Positions 16,699 through 25,017 of a stretch of 35,492 nt of DNA are shown here, piece after piece. A program made the position numbers and the translations under genes. The notes beneath the pieces are model-generated. The model was not told where the DNA came from. It searched no databases and saw only the letters and a list, made by a program, of their open reading frames with translations. Numbering within the stretch: the first letter of the stretch is position 1; each line of letters opens with the position of its first letter. The stretch comes from an uncultured Oscillospiraceae bacterium. GTDB taxonomy: Bacteria; Bacillota; Clostridia; Oscillospirales; Oscillospiraceae. The stretch spans positions 1-35,492 of the forward strand of contig CATLHC010000024.1 in NCBI GenBank assembly GCA_949948775.1, read 5' to 3'.

Positions 16699-17728
16699 AA
16701 TTGGTTCTCTCCTCTCCCAAGCCCCGCACAAAGGCGGCCAGCAGTTGGGCGCATCCCTCTACGTCGCTCAGCTCCACCACCTCCACCGGGGTGTGCATAT
16801 ATTTCAGCGGCACGGATAAAACGGCGGTGGCGACGCCCTCATTGGCAATCTGTATCCCCCAGCCATTGGTGCCCGTGTTCCCCTCCATAACCTCTTTCTG
16901 CACGGCGATGCCAAGCGCTTCCGCCTTGTCCAGCATCCGCTTGGTCATCCAGCGGGTCATATTAGGCCCGATCCCCACCGCAGGACCGCCGCCCAAGGCA
17001 AATGCCTCATCCTTGGGGCTGTCCGGCGTCCTGCCATGGGTGACGTCCACCGCCACACAAAAGTCCGGCGCGATAGCTTGAGCGGCTACCTTCGCCCCCG
17101 CGCCGCCAAGCTCCTCGCAGACGCTGCCCAAAACATACAGGTCCACATCCAGCTCCTTGTCCCGAAGCAGCTGCGCCGTGCGAAGAAGGGCCGAAAAACA
17201 CGCCCGATCATCCAGGGACTTCGCGCACACCTGGCGCTCCCCCAGCCGGGTGAAGCCCGCCCGGTACACAACGGGGGTTCCCACGGGAATACGGCGCTCC
17301 GCCTCTTCCTGACTCAGACCGGCATCGATGAACAGGTCCTGCGGCTCCGGGGCCTTTTCCCGCTCCTCCGCAGACAGCACATGGGGCGGCAGGCAGGCCA
17401 CCACGCCCAGCATAGGAGGCTCCGAAAGGATGGTCACCTCCCGGTCGGGCAGCATGCGCACATCCACGCCGTTGGCCTGGAAGCGTAAAAAGCCGTTTTT
17501 ATGTCCGGTGACTACCAGCCCCACCTCATCCAAGTGGGCGTCCAGAAGCAGTTTTTTCGCCCCCGGCTTCCCGCAACGGCGCACGCCCACAAGGCTGCCC
17601 AGCCGGTCGATCCACACTTCGTCCATCAGCGGCTCCAGCAGCTCCTTTGCCGTCAGCACAGCGGGGCGCTCAAAGCCGGAGGGCGCGCCCAGACTGCACA
17701 GCCGCTCCAAAATCCGTATCATTTCCAT
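16691..17728 (-). CDS. M42 family metallopeptidase, first copy
   Basis: The protein (345 aa) shows D-A-H-L-D-E-V-G, K-S-L-D-D-R-A-C, S-V-C-E-E-L-G-G-A-G, A-V-D-V-T-H-G and K-Y-M-H-T-P, the complete metal and catalytic set of M42 aminopeptidases. The start ATG at 17728 has AAGGAG 9 bases upstream and lies 21 bp after the murD stop. With the two following genes it makes a run of three paralogues, which could form separate or mixed shells and feed peptide-derived amino acids to the cell. Confidence 0.93.
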   Translation of the reverse strand: MEMIRILERLCSLGAPSGFERPAVLTAKELLEPLMDEVWIDRLGSLVGVRRCGKPGAKKLLLDAHLDEVGLVVTGHKNGFLRFQANGVDVRMLPDREVTILSEPPMLGVVACLPPHVLSAEEREKAPEPQDLFIDAGLSQEEAERRIPVGTPVVYRAGFTRLGERQVCAKSLDDRACFSALLRTAQLLRDKELDVDLYVLGSVCEELGGAGAKVAAQAIAPDFCVAVDVTHGRTPDSPKDEAFALGGGPAVGIGPNMTRWMTKRMLDKAEALGIAVQKEVMEGNTGTNGWGIQIANEGVATAVLSVPLKYMHTPVEVVELSDVEGCAQLLAAFVRGLGEERTNCD

Positions 17729-17749
17729 GGCTTCCTGCTCCTTACGAAT

Positions 17750-19129
17750 TTATTGCAGAGCGTTCACCAAATCCTTGAAGTAATTGCCCCGCTCCTCAAA
17801 GTTTTTGAACCGGTCAAAAGAGGCGCTGGCCGGGGACATGATGACCACATCCCCGGGCTCAGCCGCGGCGCGGGCGCGCTCCACTGCCTCTTTCAAATCA
17901 ACACAGCCGCAAATGTCCGGCTGGCCTGGCCGGTAATCAGGGGCGGCCAGCGCGGCCGCTTTGATTTTTTCGGCGGTATCCCCGGTCAGGAGCAGCGTCT
18001 TGGTATGTTCCACGATCTCCGGACCCAGCACGTCGTAGGGGATGTGTTTGTCATAGCCTCCCGCGATAAGGATCACCTTCTGGGCAAAGGACCGCAGCCC
18101 GGCGATGGTGCGGCTCGGACTGGAGGCAATGGAGTCGTTGTAGTACCGCACTCCGTCCAGCTCCCGCACCAGTTCGATGCGGTGCTCCACCCCGCCGAAG
18201 GTGCGGGCATACTCCCGAATCACCTCATCGGGCACCAACCCATCCACCGCCGCGATGGCCGCCATGTAGTTCTCCAAATTGTGCAGGCCGGGGAGAAGGA
18301 TGTCGTCACGATTCAGTACCGGCCGCCCGGCGCAGTACACGGTCTTATCCTTTAAATAGACGCCGCCCTCCAGCGCTTTCTTCCGGCTGAACAGTGTGAC
18401 CGCTCCCCTGGCCTGGGCCGCAAAGCTCGCGGTGATCTCATTGTCCGCGTTGAGCACCAGCCGGTCGCCGGAATCCTGATAGGCAAAAATGTTCCGCTTG
18501 GCGTTCACATACTCATCCATGTCCTTGTGTACATCCAAGTGGTTTGGCGCCAGATTGGTGACCACCGCGATGCCGGGACTCTGCCGCACCGTCATCAGCT
18601 GGAAGGAGGACAGCTCCAACACCACCATGTCGTCCGGCCGGATATCGTCCACTTGGCACAGCAGCGGACGGCCGATATTGCCCCCCACGAAGGTATGATA
18701 ACCTGCCGCTTTCAAAAGCCCCGCGATGATGGTGGTGGTCGTGGTCTTGCCGTCGGAACCGGTCACCGCAATCATCCGGCATGGACACAGATCCAAAAAG
18801 GCCTCCATCTCCGACGTCAGCTTTGCCCCCCGGGCCACCGCTCTTTCGATCTGAGGCACGTCGGGCCGCAGTCCCGGTGTGCGGAAGATCACGTCCGCTC
18901 CGTCCAGGCGGTCCAGATAGCTCAGCCCCAGGGCAGCAGTCATCCCACGGCGCTCCAGCGTCTCGATCAGCCCATTGAACTCCTCGCGGCGGCGTTTGTC
19001 GCACACCAGCACCTTTACACCCGCGTCCAGCAGACCCTCCACCAGCGGCCGGTTGGATACGCCCAAGCCGATCACCGCCACTTTTTTCCCTTTTAACGAG
19101 TTAAAATATTCCTTCAACGCCGACTCCAT
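17750..19129 (-). CDS. murD: UDP-N-acetylmuramoyl-L-alanine--D-glutamate ligase MurD
   Basis: MurD adds D-glutamate to UDP-MurNAc-L-Ala in the cytoplasm during peptidoglycan synthesis. The 459-aa protein has an N-terminal Rossmann domain (V-A-V-I-G-L-G-V-S-N), the ATP loop G-S-D-G-K-T-T-T-T at 124-132, N-L-A-P-N-H-L-D-V-H, and the C-terminal domain with N-D-S-I-A-S-S-P and G-G-Y-D-K. GGAGG precedes the ATG. Unlike in many bacteria it is not in a dcw cluster; it heads a run with peptidase genes. Its promoter shares a -35 box with rnpB. Confidence 0.97.
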   Translation of the reverse strand: MESALKEYFNSLKGKKVAVIGLGVSNRPLVEGLLDAGVKVLVCDKRRREEFNGLIETLERRGMTAALGLSYLDRLDGADVIFRTPGLRPDVPQIERAVARGAKLTSEMEAFLDLCPCRMIAVTGSDGKTTTTTIIAGLLKAAGYHTFVGGNIGRPLLCQVDDIRPDDMVVLELSSFQLMTVRQSPGIAVVTNLAPNHLDVHKDMDEYVNAKRNIFAYQDSGDRLVLNADNEITASFAAQARGAVTLFSRKKALEGGVYLKDKTVYCAGRPVLNRDDILLPGLHNLENYMAAIAAVDGLVPDEVIREYARTFGGVEHRIELVRELDGVRYYNDSIASSPSRTIAGLRSFAQKVILIAGGYDKHIPYDVLGPEIVEHTKTLLLTGDTAEKIKAAALAAPDYRPGQPDICGCVDLKEAVERARAAAEPGDVVIMSPASASFDRFKNFEERGNYFKDLVNALQ

Positions 19130-19198
19130 TGTACCTGAACCTCCAAATCATCGGTTTTGAACTTCTGTCCCAAAATGGAAAATTTCGCATACGAAGGT

Positions 19199-19227
19199 AT
19201 TATACCCCATTCAAATCCATTTGACAA
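19199..19227 (-). promoter_or_regulatory. Sigma-A promoter of murD
   Basis: TTGTCA (19227-19222) and consensus TATAAT (19204-19199) on the minus strand with a 17-base spacer. The -35 is the complement of the rnpB -35, so both promoters use the same seven base pairs. Confidence 0.85.
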
Positions 19228-19249
19228 TCACCTAAAGATGCAGTACAAT
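19221..19249 (+). promoter_or_regulatory. rnpB: Sigma-A promoter of rnpB
   Basis: Consensus TTGACA (19221-19226) and TACAAT (19244-19249) with a 17-base spacer. Transcription should start near 19256, at the 5' end of the RNA. Confidence 0.9.
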
Positions 19250-19256
19250 CAAAATC

Positions 19257-19609
19257 GCAAGTGCGCTGGACAGCCGCGCGGCCAGGCCGAAAGGCCGTCC
19301 GTGAGGAAAGTCCGGGCTCCGCAGGGCAAGGATAACGGGTAACACCCGCCGGGGGCGACCCCAGGAAAAGTGCAACAGAAATAGACCGCCGGCGGGTGTT
19401 ACCTGCCGGCAAGGGTGGAAAGGCGAGGTAAGAGCTCACCCAATGGCGTGCCAAGCGCCCATTGCTGTAAACTCTATCCGGAGCAACGCCGTGGGAACAC
19501 ATAAGACCGGCCCGGTCGTGTTCAGGGGGCGGCTGGAGCGCGCCGGCGACGGTGCGCCTAGATAGATGGCTGTCTTAAATGACAGAACCCGGCTTACAGG
19601 CTCACTTGC
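19257..19609 (+). ncRNA. rnpB: RNase P RNA, bacterial class A type
   Basis: RNase P RNA is the catalytic subunit that removes 5' leaders from pre-tRNAs. The conserved blocks are present in order: GAGGAAAGTCCGGGCTCC near 19300, ACAGAAATAGACCGCC near 19375, GGTGGAAAGGCGAGGTAAGA near 19415, and ACAGAACCCGGCTTACAGG near 19582. The 5' GCAAGTG pairs with CACTTGC at the 3' end to close helix P1. The conserved blocks suggest the ancestral class A rather than the Bacillus class B. Exact ends are set by promoter and P1 pairing. Confidence 0.96.
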
Positions 19610-19615
19610 ACCAGA

Positions 19616-19641
19616 GGCGGGACTCCGAGAGGGGTCCCGCC
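19616..19641 (+). terminator. Terminator of rnpB
   Basis: GGCGGGAC (19616-19623) pairs with GTCCCGCC (19634-19641), then CTTTCTTGT. It begins 6 bases after the end of the RNA. Confidence 0.85.
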
Positions 19642-19705
19642 CTTTCTTGTCCATCTTACCCTAGCCCGGAGCCCATAGGGCGATGATTTCTTTTCTTTTT
19701 GTCCG

Positions 19706-19734
19706 TTGCGCTCCGTCTTTTTATACTATATAAT
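19706..19734 (+). promoter_or_regulatory. Sigma-A promoter of the pyr operon
   Basis: TTGCGC (19706-19711) and consensus TATAAT (19729-19734) with a 17-base spacer. The start would be near 19741, leaving a leader of only about 36 bases, too short for a PyrR attenuator, so control is probably of another kind. Confidence 0.8.
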
Positions 19735-19776
19735 GAACAAAAGAATTTGATGCAAACCGATCAGGGGGTGGTTTCA

Positions 19777-21051
19777 TTGCAGTTCTTGATTCGAGGCGGG
19801 CGAGTCGTAGACCCCGCCCACGGCATTGATGATAAGCTGGACATTCTGACCGACGGCGGGAAAATTGTCCGACTGGGTAAGGGCCTGACGGCGGACGCCG
19901 CGCAGGTGCTGGACGCCTCCGGTTTAATCGCCGCTCCGGGCCTGGTGGACATGCACGTCCACCTGCGGGAACCGGGGTTTGAGGCCAAGGAGACGGTGGC
20001 CACCGGCTGCGCCGCCGCTGCCCGAGGCGGCGTGACCACGCTGGTGGCTATGCCCAACACTCGGCCCGCCACAGACTGCCCGGATATCGTGAAGCTGGTC
20101 TGCGGCAAGGCTGCTCCTACGGGGATAAACGTCCTCCCTGCCGGGGCGGTAACCGTTGGGCAAAAGGGACAGCAGCTCACCGACTTTGCCGCCCTGAAAA
20201 CGGCAGGTGTCCCCGCTCTCACCGATGACGGCGTTCCCATCCAAAACCTGGCTCTGCTCCGGCGGGCCATGCAGGAGGCGAAGGCGCTGGGCCTCCCCCT
20301 GTTGGACCACTGCGAGGACAGGGACATGGTCCAAAATTACGCCGTCAACGAGGGCGAGGTGTCTAAAAGGCTTGATCTCCCCGGCCGCCCCGCCATCGCA
20401 GAGGAATTGCAGATCATGCGGGACGTGATGCTGGCGGAGGACACCGGGGCCTATGTCCACGTCTGTCACATCTCCACCGCCAAGGGGGTGGACATTGTGC
20501 GGCAGGCAAAGGCCCGGGGCGTACATGTCACCTGCGAGACCTGTCCCCAGTATTTCACGCTCACGGAGGAAGAGGTCCTTCGCCAAGGCGCCATGGCGCG
20601 GGTCAACCCGCCCCTGCGCACACAGGCGGACCTGGAGGCCATTCGAGCGGGCTTGGCAGATGGAACCATCGACGCTATCGTCACCGACCACGCCCCCCAT
20701 ACTGCGGAGGAAAAGGCCAAGCTCCTGCCCGACGCTCCCAGCGGCATGGTTGGGTTGGAGACCTCCCTGGCTCTGGCCCTCACCGGGCTATACCACACCG
20801 GACTGCTGCCTCTGCGCCGAGTGCTGGCGCTGATGACCGCCTCCCCCGCCGCCCTGCTGGGACTGGACAAGGGAACGCTGGGCGAGGGCCGGGACGCCGA
20901 CCTTGTCCTCTTCGACCCGGATCGGGAGTGGGTCATCGACAAAGAGCAGTTTGTCTCCAAGGGCCGCAACACCCCCTTCCACGGCAGGACTGTGCGGGGG
21001 AAAGTCAAATACACCATTTCCCGGGGAATGATCATCTATCAGGAGGGCTGA
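19777..21051 (+). CDS. pyrC: Dihydroorotase PyrC
   Basis: PyrC interconverts carbamoyl-aspartate and dihydroorotate in pyrimidine synthesis. The TTG at 19777 is chosen because GGGGGTGG lies just upstream and the resulting 424-aa protein begins M-Q-F-L-I-R-G-G-R-V-V-D-P like other family members; the open frame upstream overlaps the promoter. Zinc ligands lie in D-M-H-V-H-L-R-E-P-G (59-68), with later D-H-C-E-D, C-H-I-S-T and T-D-H-A-P-H. It is the first gene of a four-gene pyr operon, 3 bp before pyrF. Confidence 0.95.
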   Translation: MQFLIRGGRVVDPAHGIDDKLDILTDGGKIVRLGKGLTADAAQVLDASGLIAAPGLVDMHVHLREPGFEAKETVATGCAAAARGGVTTLVAMPNTRPATDCPDIVKLVCGKAAPTGINVLPAGAVTVGQKGQQLTDFAALKTAGVPALTDDGVPIQNLALLRRAMQEAKALGLPLLDHCEDRDMVQNYAVNEGEVSKRLDLPGRPAIAEELQIMRDVMLAEDTGAYVHVCHISTAKGVDIVRQAKARGVHVTCETCPQYFTLTEEEVLRQGAMARVNPPLRTQADLEAIRAGLADGTIDAIVTDHAPHTAEEKAKLLPDAPSGMVGLETSLALALTGLYHTGLLPLRRVLALMTASPAALLGLDKGTLGEGRDADLVLFDPDREWVIDKEQFVSKGRNTPFHGRTVRGKVKYTISRGMIIYQEG

Positions 21052-21054
21052 ACC

Positions 21055-21978
21055 ATGTCATTTGATGTACTTCAGGAGAAAATCAAGGAAAAAAAGAATC
21101 CCACCGTGGCCGGGCTGGACGCCCGCGTGGAATACGTCCCCCCCTTTATTTTGAAAAAGCACACCGACCGCTTGGGCGAGACCCTGGAGGCCGCCGCAGA
21201 GGCGGTGCTGGAGTTCGACTGCGGACTCATAGACGCCCTGGCGGATGTGGTACCCGCCGTCAAACCCCAGTCCGCCTATTTTGAGATGCTGGGCTGGCGG
21301 GGCATGAAAGCGTTGCAGCAGGTCGTGGCCTACGCCAAATCCAAGGAACTGTTTGTCATCGCCGACGTAAAGCGGGGGGATATCGGCACCACTGCCGCAG
21401 CCTACAGTGAGGCATGGCTGGGGACTACCCAGGTGGGTAAAACCGCCTTCCCCGTGTTCGACGCCGACTGTGTCACCCTCAACGGCTATATGGGATCCGA
21501 CGCCATCAAGCCCTTCTTGAAGGACTGTGCAGAGCAGGATAAGTGCGCCTTTGTACTGGCAAAGACCTCCAATCCCTCCTCTGTGGAGCTTCAGGACATC
21601 GTGGCCGGGGACCGGCTGGTGTACACCGTCATGGGCGACCTGATCCAGCGCTGGGGCCAAGGCACCGAAGGTAAATACCACTACCAGGCCCTGGGGGCCG
21701 TGGTCGGGGCCACCCACCCCTCCGTCCTCAAGGAGCTGCGCTACCGGCTTGACAAGACCTTCTTCCTGGTCCCCGGCTACGGGGCCCAGGGCGGCACCGC
21801 CGCCGACGTGCGCTTCGCTTTCGACGAGCTGGGCCGGGGGGCCATCGTCAACGCCTCCCGTTCCATCATGTGCGCCTGGCAGAAGACCGGCAAGGACGGC
21901 GCGGACTACCAGGAGGCCGCCCGGACTGCGGCGGAAAAGATGCGGGACGAGATTAAGCAGTACGTCACCATTTTGTGA
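21055..21978 (+). CDS. pyrF: Orotidine 5'-phosphate decarboxylase PyrF
   Basis: PyrF converts OMP to UMP. The 307-aa protein has the catalytic D-V-K-R-G-D at 104-109 in I-A-D-V-K-R-G-D-I-G, preceded by V-K-P-Q-S-A-Y-F, and the phosphate-binding V-P-G-Y-G-A-Q-G-G near 237-245. Its length (about 70 residues more than the E. coli enzyme) and motifs place it in the longer type 2 group. It follows pyrC by 3 bp; an unusual AT-rich perfect hairpin lies between it and pyrK. Confidence 0.95.
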   Translation: MSFDVLQEKIKEKKNPTVAGLDARVEYVPPFILKKHTDRLGETLEAAAEAVLEFDCGLIDALADVVPAVKPQSAYFEMLGWRGMKALQQVVAYAKSKELFVIADVKRGDIGTTAAAYSEAWLGTTQVGKTAFPVFDADCVTLNGYMGSDAIKPFLKDCAEQDKCAFVLAKTSNPSSVELQDIVAGDRLVYTVMGDLIQRWGQGTEGKYHYQALGAVVGATHPSVLKELRYRLDKTFFLVPGYGAQGGTAADVRFAFDELGRGAIVNASRSIMCAWQKTGKDGADYQEAARTAAEKMRDEIKQYVTIL

Positions 21979-21982
21979 GGCC

Positions 21983-22018
21983 CTTCTTTTTCTTTTCTTG
22001 AAAGAAAAGAAAAAGAAG
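21983..22018. repeat. 36-bp perfect polypyrimidine/polypurine palindrome
   Basis: A 17-base C/T-only arm (21983-21999) is followed by GA and its exact 17-base complement (22002-22018). It lies inside the pyr operon, in sharp contrast to the surrounding GC-rich DNA. No T-run follows on the plus strand, so it is not a standard terminator. It could slow polymerase, protect the mRNA end or be a dispersed repeat. Confidence 0.8.
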
Positions 22019-22055
22019 CAAAAAGAAAAGAACTTTAAACTATTGGGGGTTAATC

Positions 22056-22841
22056 ATGCCTGTTCAACAAATCTGTACAGTCGTCTCTATGGAGCAGCTT
22101 GACGCCAACACCTGGTGGATGGTGCTGGAGGTAGGCAAACTGGTATTTGAGCGCGGGCTTTGCGGCGGACAGTTTCTGCACATTAAGTGCGGCGATGGTC
22201 AGTTGCTCCGCCGCCCCATCTCGGTAGCACGTACCCAGTGGGACGAACCGGAAGACACCGCCGCGTTGATTTTCGAGGTCCGGGGTGAAGGCACAAAGTG
22301 GCTGTCCCAGCGCAAGGTTGGGGACAAGCTGGATGTGCTGGGTCCCTTAGGCAACGGCTTTAATGTGTCAGATGGCAGCCGCTATCTGCTGGTGGGAGGC
22401 GGCATCGGCGTGCCGCCGCTGATCGAGTATGGCGAGAGCCCGAAGTGGTCTAAAGTGGCGGTACTGGGCTTCCGCACCAGAGACAAGGCGTTCCCTGCTG
22501 TTACCTCCCGCTTTGAGGAAAACTGCGAACAGACCTACATCTGCACGGATGACGGCACCTTGGGCCGCCATGGTTTTGTAGACGGCCAAGTGCGGGATAT
22601 TTTTGTAAAGGATAAAAACTTTACGGGAATTCTGGCCTGTGGTCCCAAACCCATGCTGAAAAGCATAGCAAAAATTGCGGCGGAGTTTGGCGTCCCCTGC
22701 CAGGTGTCCATGGAGGAGCGAATGGGCTGCGGCGTAGGGGCTTGCTTAGTGTGCGCCATTCCCATGAAGGACGGCACCATGAAGCATGTCTGCAAAGACG
22801 GGCCGGTATTCAATGCGGAGGAGGTGGATTGGGATGCCTGA
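22056..22841 (+). CDS. pyrK: Dihydroorotate dehydrogenase B electron-transfer subunit PyrK
   Basis: PyrK carries electrons from the PyrD flavin to NAD+. The 261-aa protein has an FAD-binding barrel with R-R-P-I-S at 52-56, an NAD-binding fold starting G-G-G-I-G-V-P-P at 114-121, and a 2Fe-2S site with Cys225, Cys230, Cys233 and Cys246 in G-C-G-V-G-A-C-L-V-C and V-C-K-D-G-P. Its stop overlaps the pyrD start by 8 bases, matching the known PyrK-PyrD complex. GGGGGTT lies before the ATG. Confidence 0.96.
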   Translation: MPVQQICTVVSMEQLDANTWWMVLEVGKLVFERGLCGGQFLHIKCGDGQLLRRPISVARTQWDEPEDTAALIFEVRGEGTKWLSQRKVGDKLDVLGPLGNGFNVSDGSRYLLVGGGIGVPPLIEYGESPKWSKVAVLGFRTRDKAFPAVTSRFEENCEQTYICTDDGTLGRHGFVDGQVRDIFVKDKNFTGILACGPKPMLKSIAKIAAEFGVPCQVSMEERMGCGVGACLVCAIPMKDGTMKHVCKDGPVFNAEEVDWDA

Positions 22842-23829
22842 CAAGAAAACGCCCCGTCCCGAGACTGAAGGAATCATTGGAGGGGCTACCACTTCTATTG
22901 CGCTGTTCCAAGACCGCTATGTCGATATGTCTGTTGATTTAGCGGGAGTCATCCTGAAAAATCCGGTGGTAGTGGCCTCCGGCACTTTCGGCTTTGGCCG
23001 GGAATATGGACAGTTTTTCGACCTGTCTGAATTGGGCGCCGTTTGTTGTAAAGGCTTAACACTTTATCCCCGTGAGGGCAACCCGGCTCCCCGCATTGCG
23101 GAAACCCCCATGGGCATTCTCAACTCTGTTGGTCTGCAAAACCCCGGTGTAGACGCATTTATTGAGCACGAGCTCCCCTTCCTGCGGCAATACGATGTAA
23201 AAATCATTGCCAACATCTCCGGAAACACCCCAGAGGAGTACGGTATCATGTGCGAAAAGCTGTCGGAGGCCGGGGTGGACATGATCGAGGTCAACATTTC
23301 CTGCCCCAACGTAAAAGCGGGAGGGCTGGCCTACGGCACCCGGCCCGACCTAGCCGCCGAGGTCACCAGAGAGGCCAAGCGTCACGCCTCCGTACCGGTG
23401 ATGGTGAAGCTCTCCCCCAATGTCACCGACATTGCGGAGATTGCTCGGGCGGCGGCCGACGGGGGCGCGGACGCCCTGTCCCTCATCAACACCCTGCGAG
23501 GTATGCGCATCGATGTCAACACCCGCCGCCCCATCCTCAAAATGAACACCGGCGGGCTGTCCGGCCCCGCCGTACTACCCGTCGCCGTGCGGATGGTATG
23601 GGAGGCGGCAACCGCCGTCAAGCTGCCCATCCTGGGTATGGGCGGCGTATCCAAGGGTGAGGACGCCGCCCAGCTCATGTTGGCGGGGGCCTCTGCCGTG
23701 GCGGTGGGTACCGCCCTGTTTAACGACCCTTACGCCCCGCTGAAGGTGCGGGACGGCTTGGCGCAGCTTGCGGTAAGGCAGGGGCTGGGCGCTGTCCGAG
23801 ATCTCACCGGCGGCATCCGGCCTTGGTAA
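22834..23829 (+). CDS. pyrD: Dihydroorotate dehydrogenase B catalytic subunit PyrD
   Basis: PyrD oxidises dihydroorotate to orotate using FMN. The ATG at 22834 follows GGAGGTGG and gives 331 aa; an ATG 48 bases upstream lies well inside pyrK. Class 1B features are seen: V-A-S-G-T-F-G-F-G near 48-55, N-S-V-G-L-Q-N-P-G, and the catalytic base Cys157 in V-N-I-S-C-P-N-V. The first about 28 residues, rich in K, P and E before V-D-M-S-V-D, are an extension beyond the usual start of the fold. pyrB and pyrE are not in the window. Confidence 0.96.
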   Translation: MPDKKTPRPETEGIIGGATTSIALFQDRYVDMSVDLAGVILKNPVVVASGTFGFGREYGQFFDLSELGAVCCKGLTLYPREGNPAPRIAETPMGILNSVGLQNPGVDAFIEHELPFLRQYDVKIIANISGNTPEEYGIMCEKLSEAGVDMIEVNISCPNVKAGGLAYGTRPDLAAEVTREAKRHASVPVMVKLSPNVTDIAEIARAAADGGADALSLINTLRGMRIDVNTRRPILKMNTGGLSGPAVLPVAVRMVWEAATAVKLPILGMGGVSKGEDAAQLMLAGASAVAVGTALFNDPYAPLKVRDGLAQLAVRQGLGAVRDLTGGIRPW

Positions 23830-23849
23830 AGAAAGAAGGAACACGCAAT

Positions 23850-24998
23850 ATGACCACCATCTATCTCATTCGCCACGGCCAAGCGGAGGGCAATCTCTAC
23901 CGCCGCTGTCACAGCTGGCACAACGGCCTGCTCACCCTTAAGGGCCGGGAGCAGGTCAAGGCTCTTGAAAAACGGTTTGAGGGCGTCCATTTCGACGTGG
24001 TTTATTCCAGCGACCTCTACCGGGCCATGTCCACCGCCGGGGCGATCTATCGTCCCCGCGGACTCACCCTGCGGGTGGACCCTGCCCTGCGGGAGATCGG
24101 CGCTGGAGTGTGGGAAGATGTGCCCTGGGGCCAGCTCCTCCACGACCATCGAGACAGCCTCACCGACTTTTTGGCCTGCAGGCCCGGCTGGCAGGTGGAG
24201 GGCAGCGAGACCTTCCCCGCCGTCCGACGGCGGATGGATCAGGCCATCCACCGCATTGCCGCCGCCCACCCAAATCAGACGGTGGCGGTGACCTCCCATG
24301 GATGCGCCATCAAGTGCGGGCTGTCCGTCTGGCTGGGGCTGAGTCTGGAGGAGATGGGCCGGCTCCCCCTGTCCAACAATACCGGCGTCGCCAAGCTGGA
24401 GGTGGAACACGGACAGGTTAAGGTGGTCTATTACAACGATGACAGCCACCTGGAAAGCAACTCTCCTTTGCCCAAGGCCAGCAGTGCCTACGGTATCTCA
24501 GGCATGGAGAAAAACGCTCTGCGCTTCCGCCCGCTTCTTCTTCCTCAGGAGAAGGCACGGTATTTAGCCGCACGGCAGGAGGGCTGGCAGGCCAGTCACG
24601 GCACCATGGAAGGCTTTGACGGAGAAAAATTTCTGTCTATTGCCCAGGAAAACAGCGCCTACCATAAAAACTGTGTTTTGCTGGCCCTGTTGGGCGACAC
24701 CCCCGTAGGTGTGCTCCAGATGGACTGGGCACAGGATGCGGAACAGCAGGCAGGGCGGGTCCCCTTCTTTTACATGGCGCCGGAGTATCGTTCCAAAGGG
24801 TTGGGCGTCCAGTTGCTGGGTCATGCGGTATGTACATATCGGTCCATGGGGCGGCAGGTGCTGCGCTTGCGCTGCGCACCGGAAAATGAGCGGGCCAAAA
24901 AGTTTTACCGCTCCCATGGATTTTACAAGGTGGGCGAAGAACCCGGCGGCATCGGCCATCTGGACACCATGGAGAAGTACATCGGACTGGAGCTTTGA
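23850..24998 (+). CDS. Histidine phosphatase-GNAT acetyltransferase fusion
   Basis: This 382-aa protein joins two enzymes. Residues 1 to about 205 are a phosphoglycerate-mutase-like histidine phosphatase: L-I-R-H-G-Q with the phospho-acceptor His9, D-V-V-Y-S-S-D-L-Y-R, R-E-I-G-A-G-V-W-E and V-T-S-H-G for the second histidine. Residues about 215-382 are a GNAT acetyltransferase with the acetyl-CoA loop in Y-R-S-K-G-L-G-V-Q-L-L and a C-terminal E-N-E-R-A-K-K-F-Y. It begins 20 bp after pyrD with AAGGA before the ATG, so it is likely cotranscribed. Substrates are unknown. Confidence 0.9.
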   Translation: MTTIYLIRHGQAEGNLYRRCHSWHNGLLTLKGREQVKALEKRFEGVHFDVVYSSDLYRAMSTAGAIYRPRGLTLRVDPALREIGAGVWEDVPWGQLLHDHRDSLTDFLACRPGWQVEGSETFPAVRRRMDQAIHRIAAAHPNQTVAVTSHGCAIKCGLSVWLGLSLEEMGRLPLSNNTGVAKLEVEHGQVKVVYYNDDSHLESNSPLPKASSAYGISGMEKNALRFRPLLLPQEKARYLAARQEGWQASHGTMEGFDGEKFLSIAQENSAYHKNCVLLALLGDTPVGVLQMDWAQDAEQQAGRVPFFYMAPEYRSKGLGVQLLGHAVCTYRSMGRQVLRLRCAPENERAKKFYRSHGFYKVGEEPGGIGHLDTMEKYIGLEL

Positions 24999-25017
24999 CG
25001 GGGGTGGGGCTACTGTC

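Noticed and set aside
21983..22018. Palindrome read as an intrinsic terminator
   Set aside because: No T-run follows on the plus strand and pyrK continues the operon directly after it.
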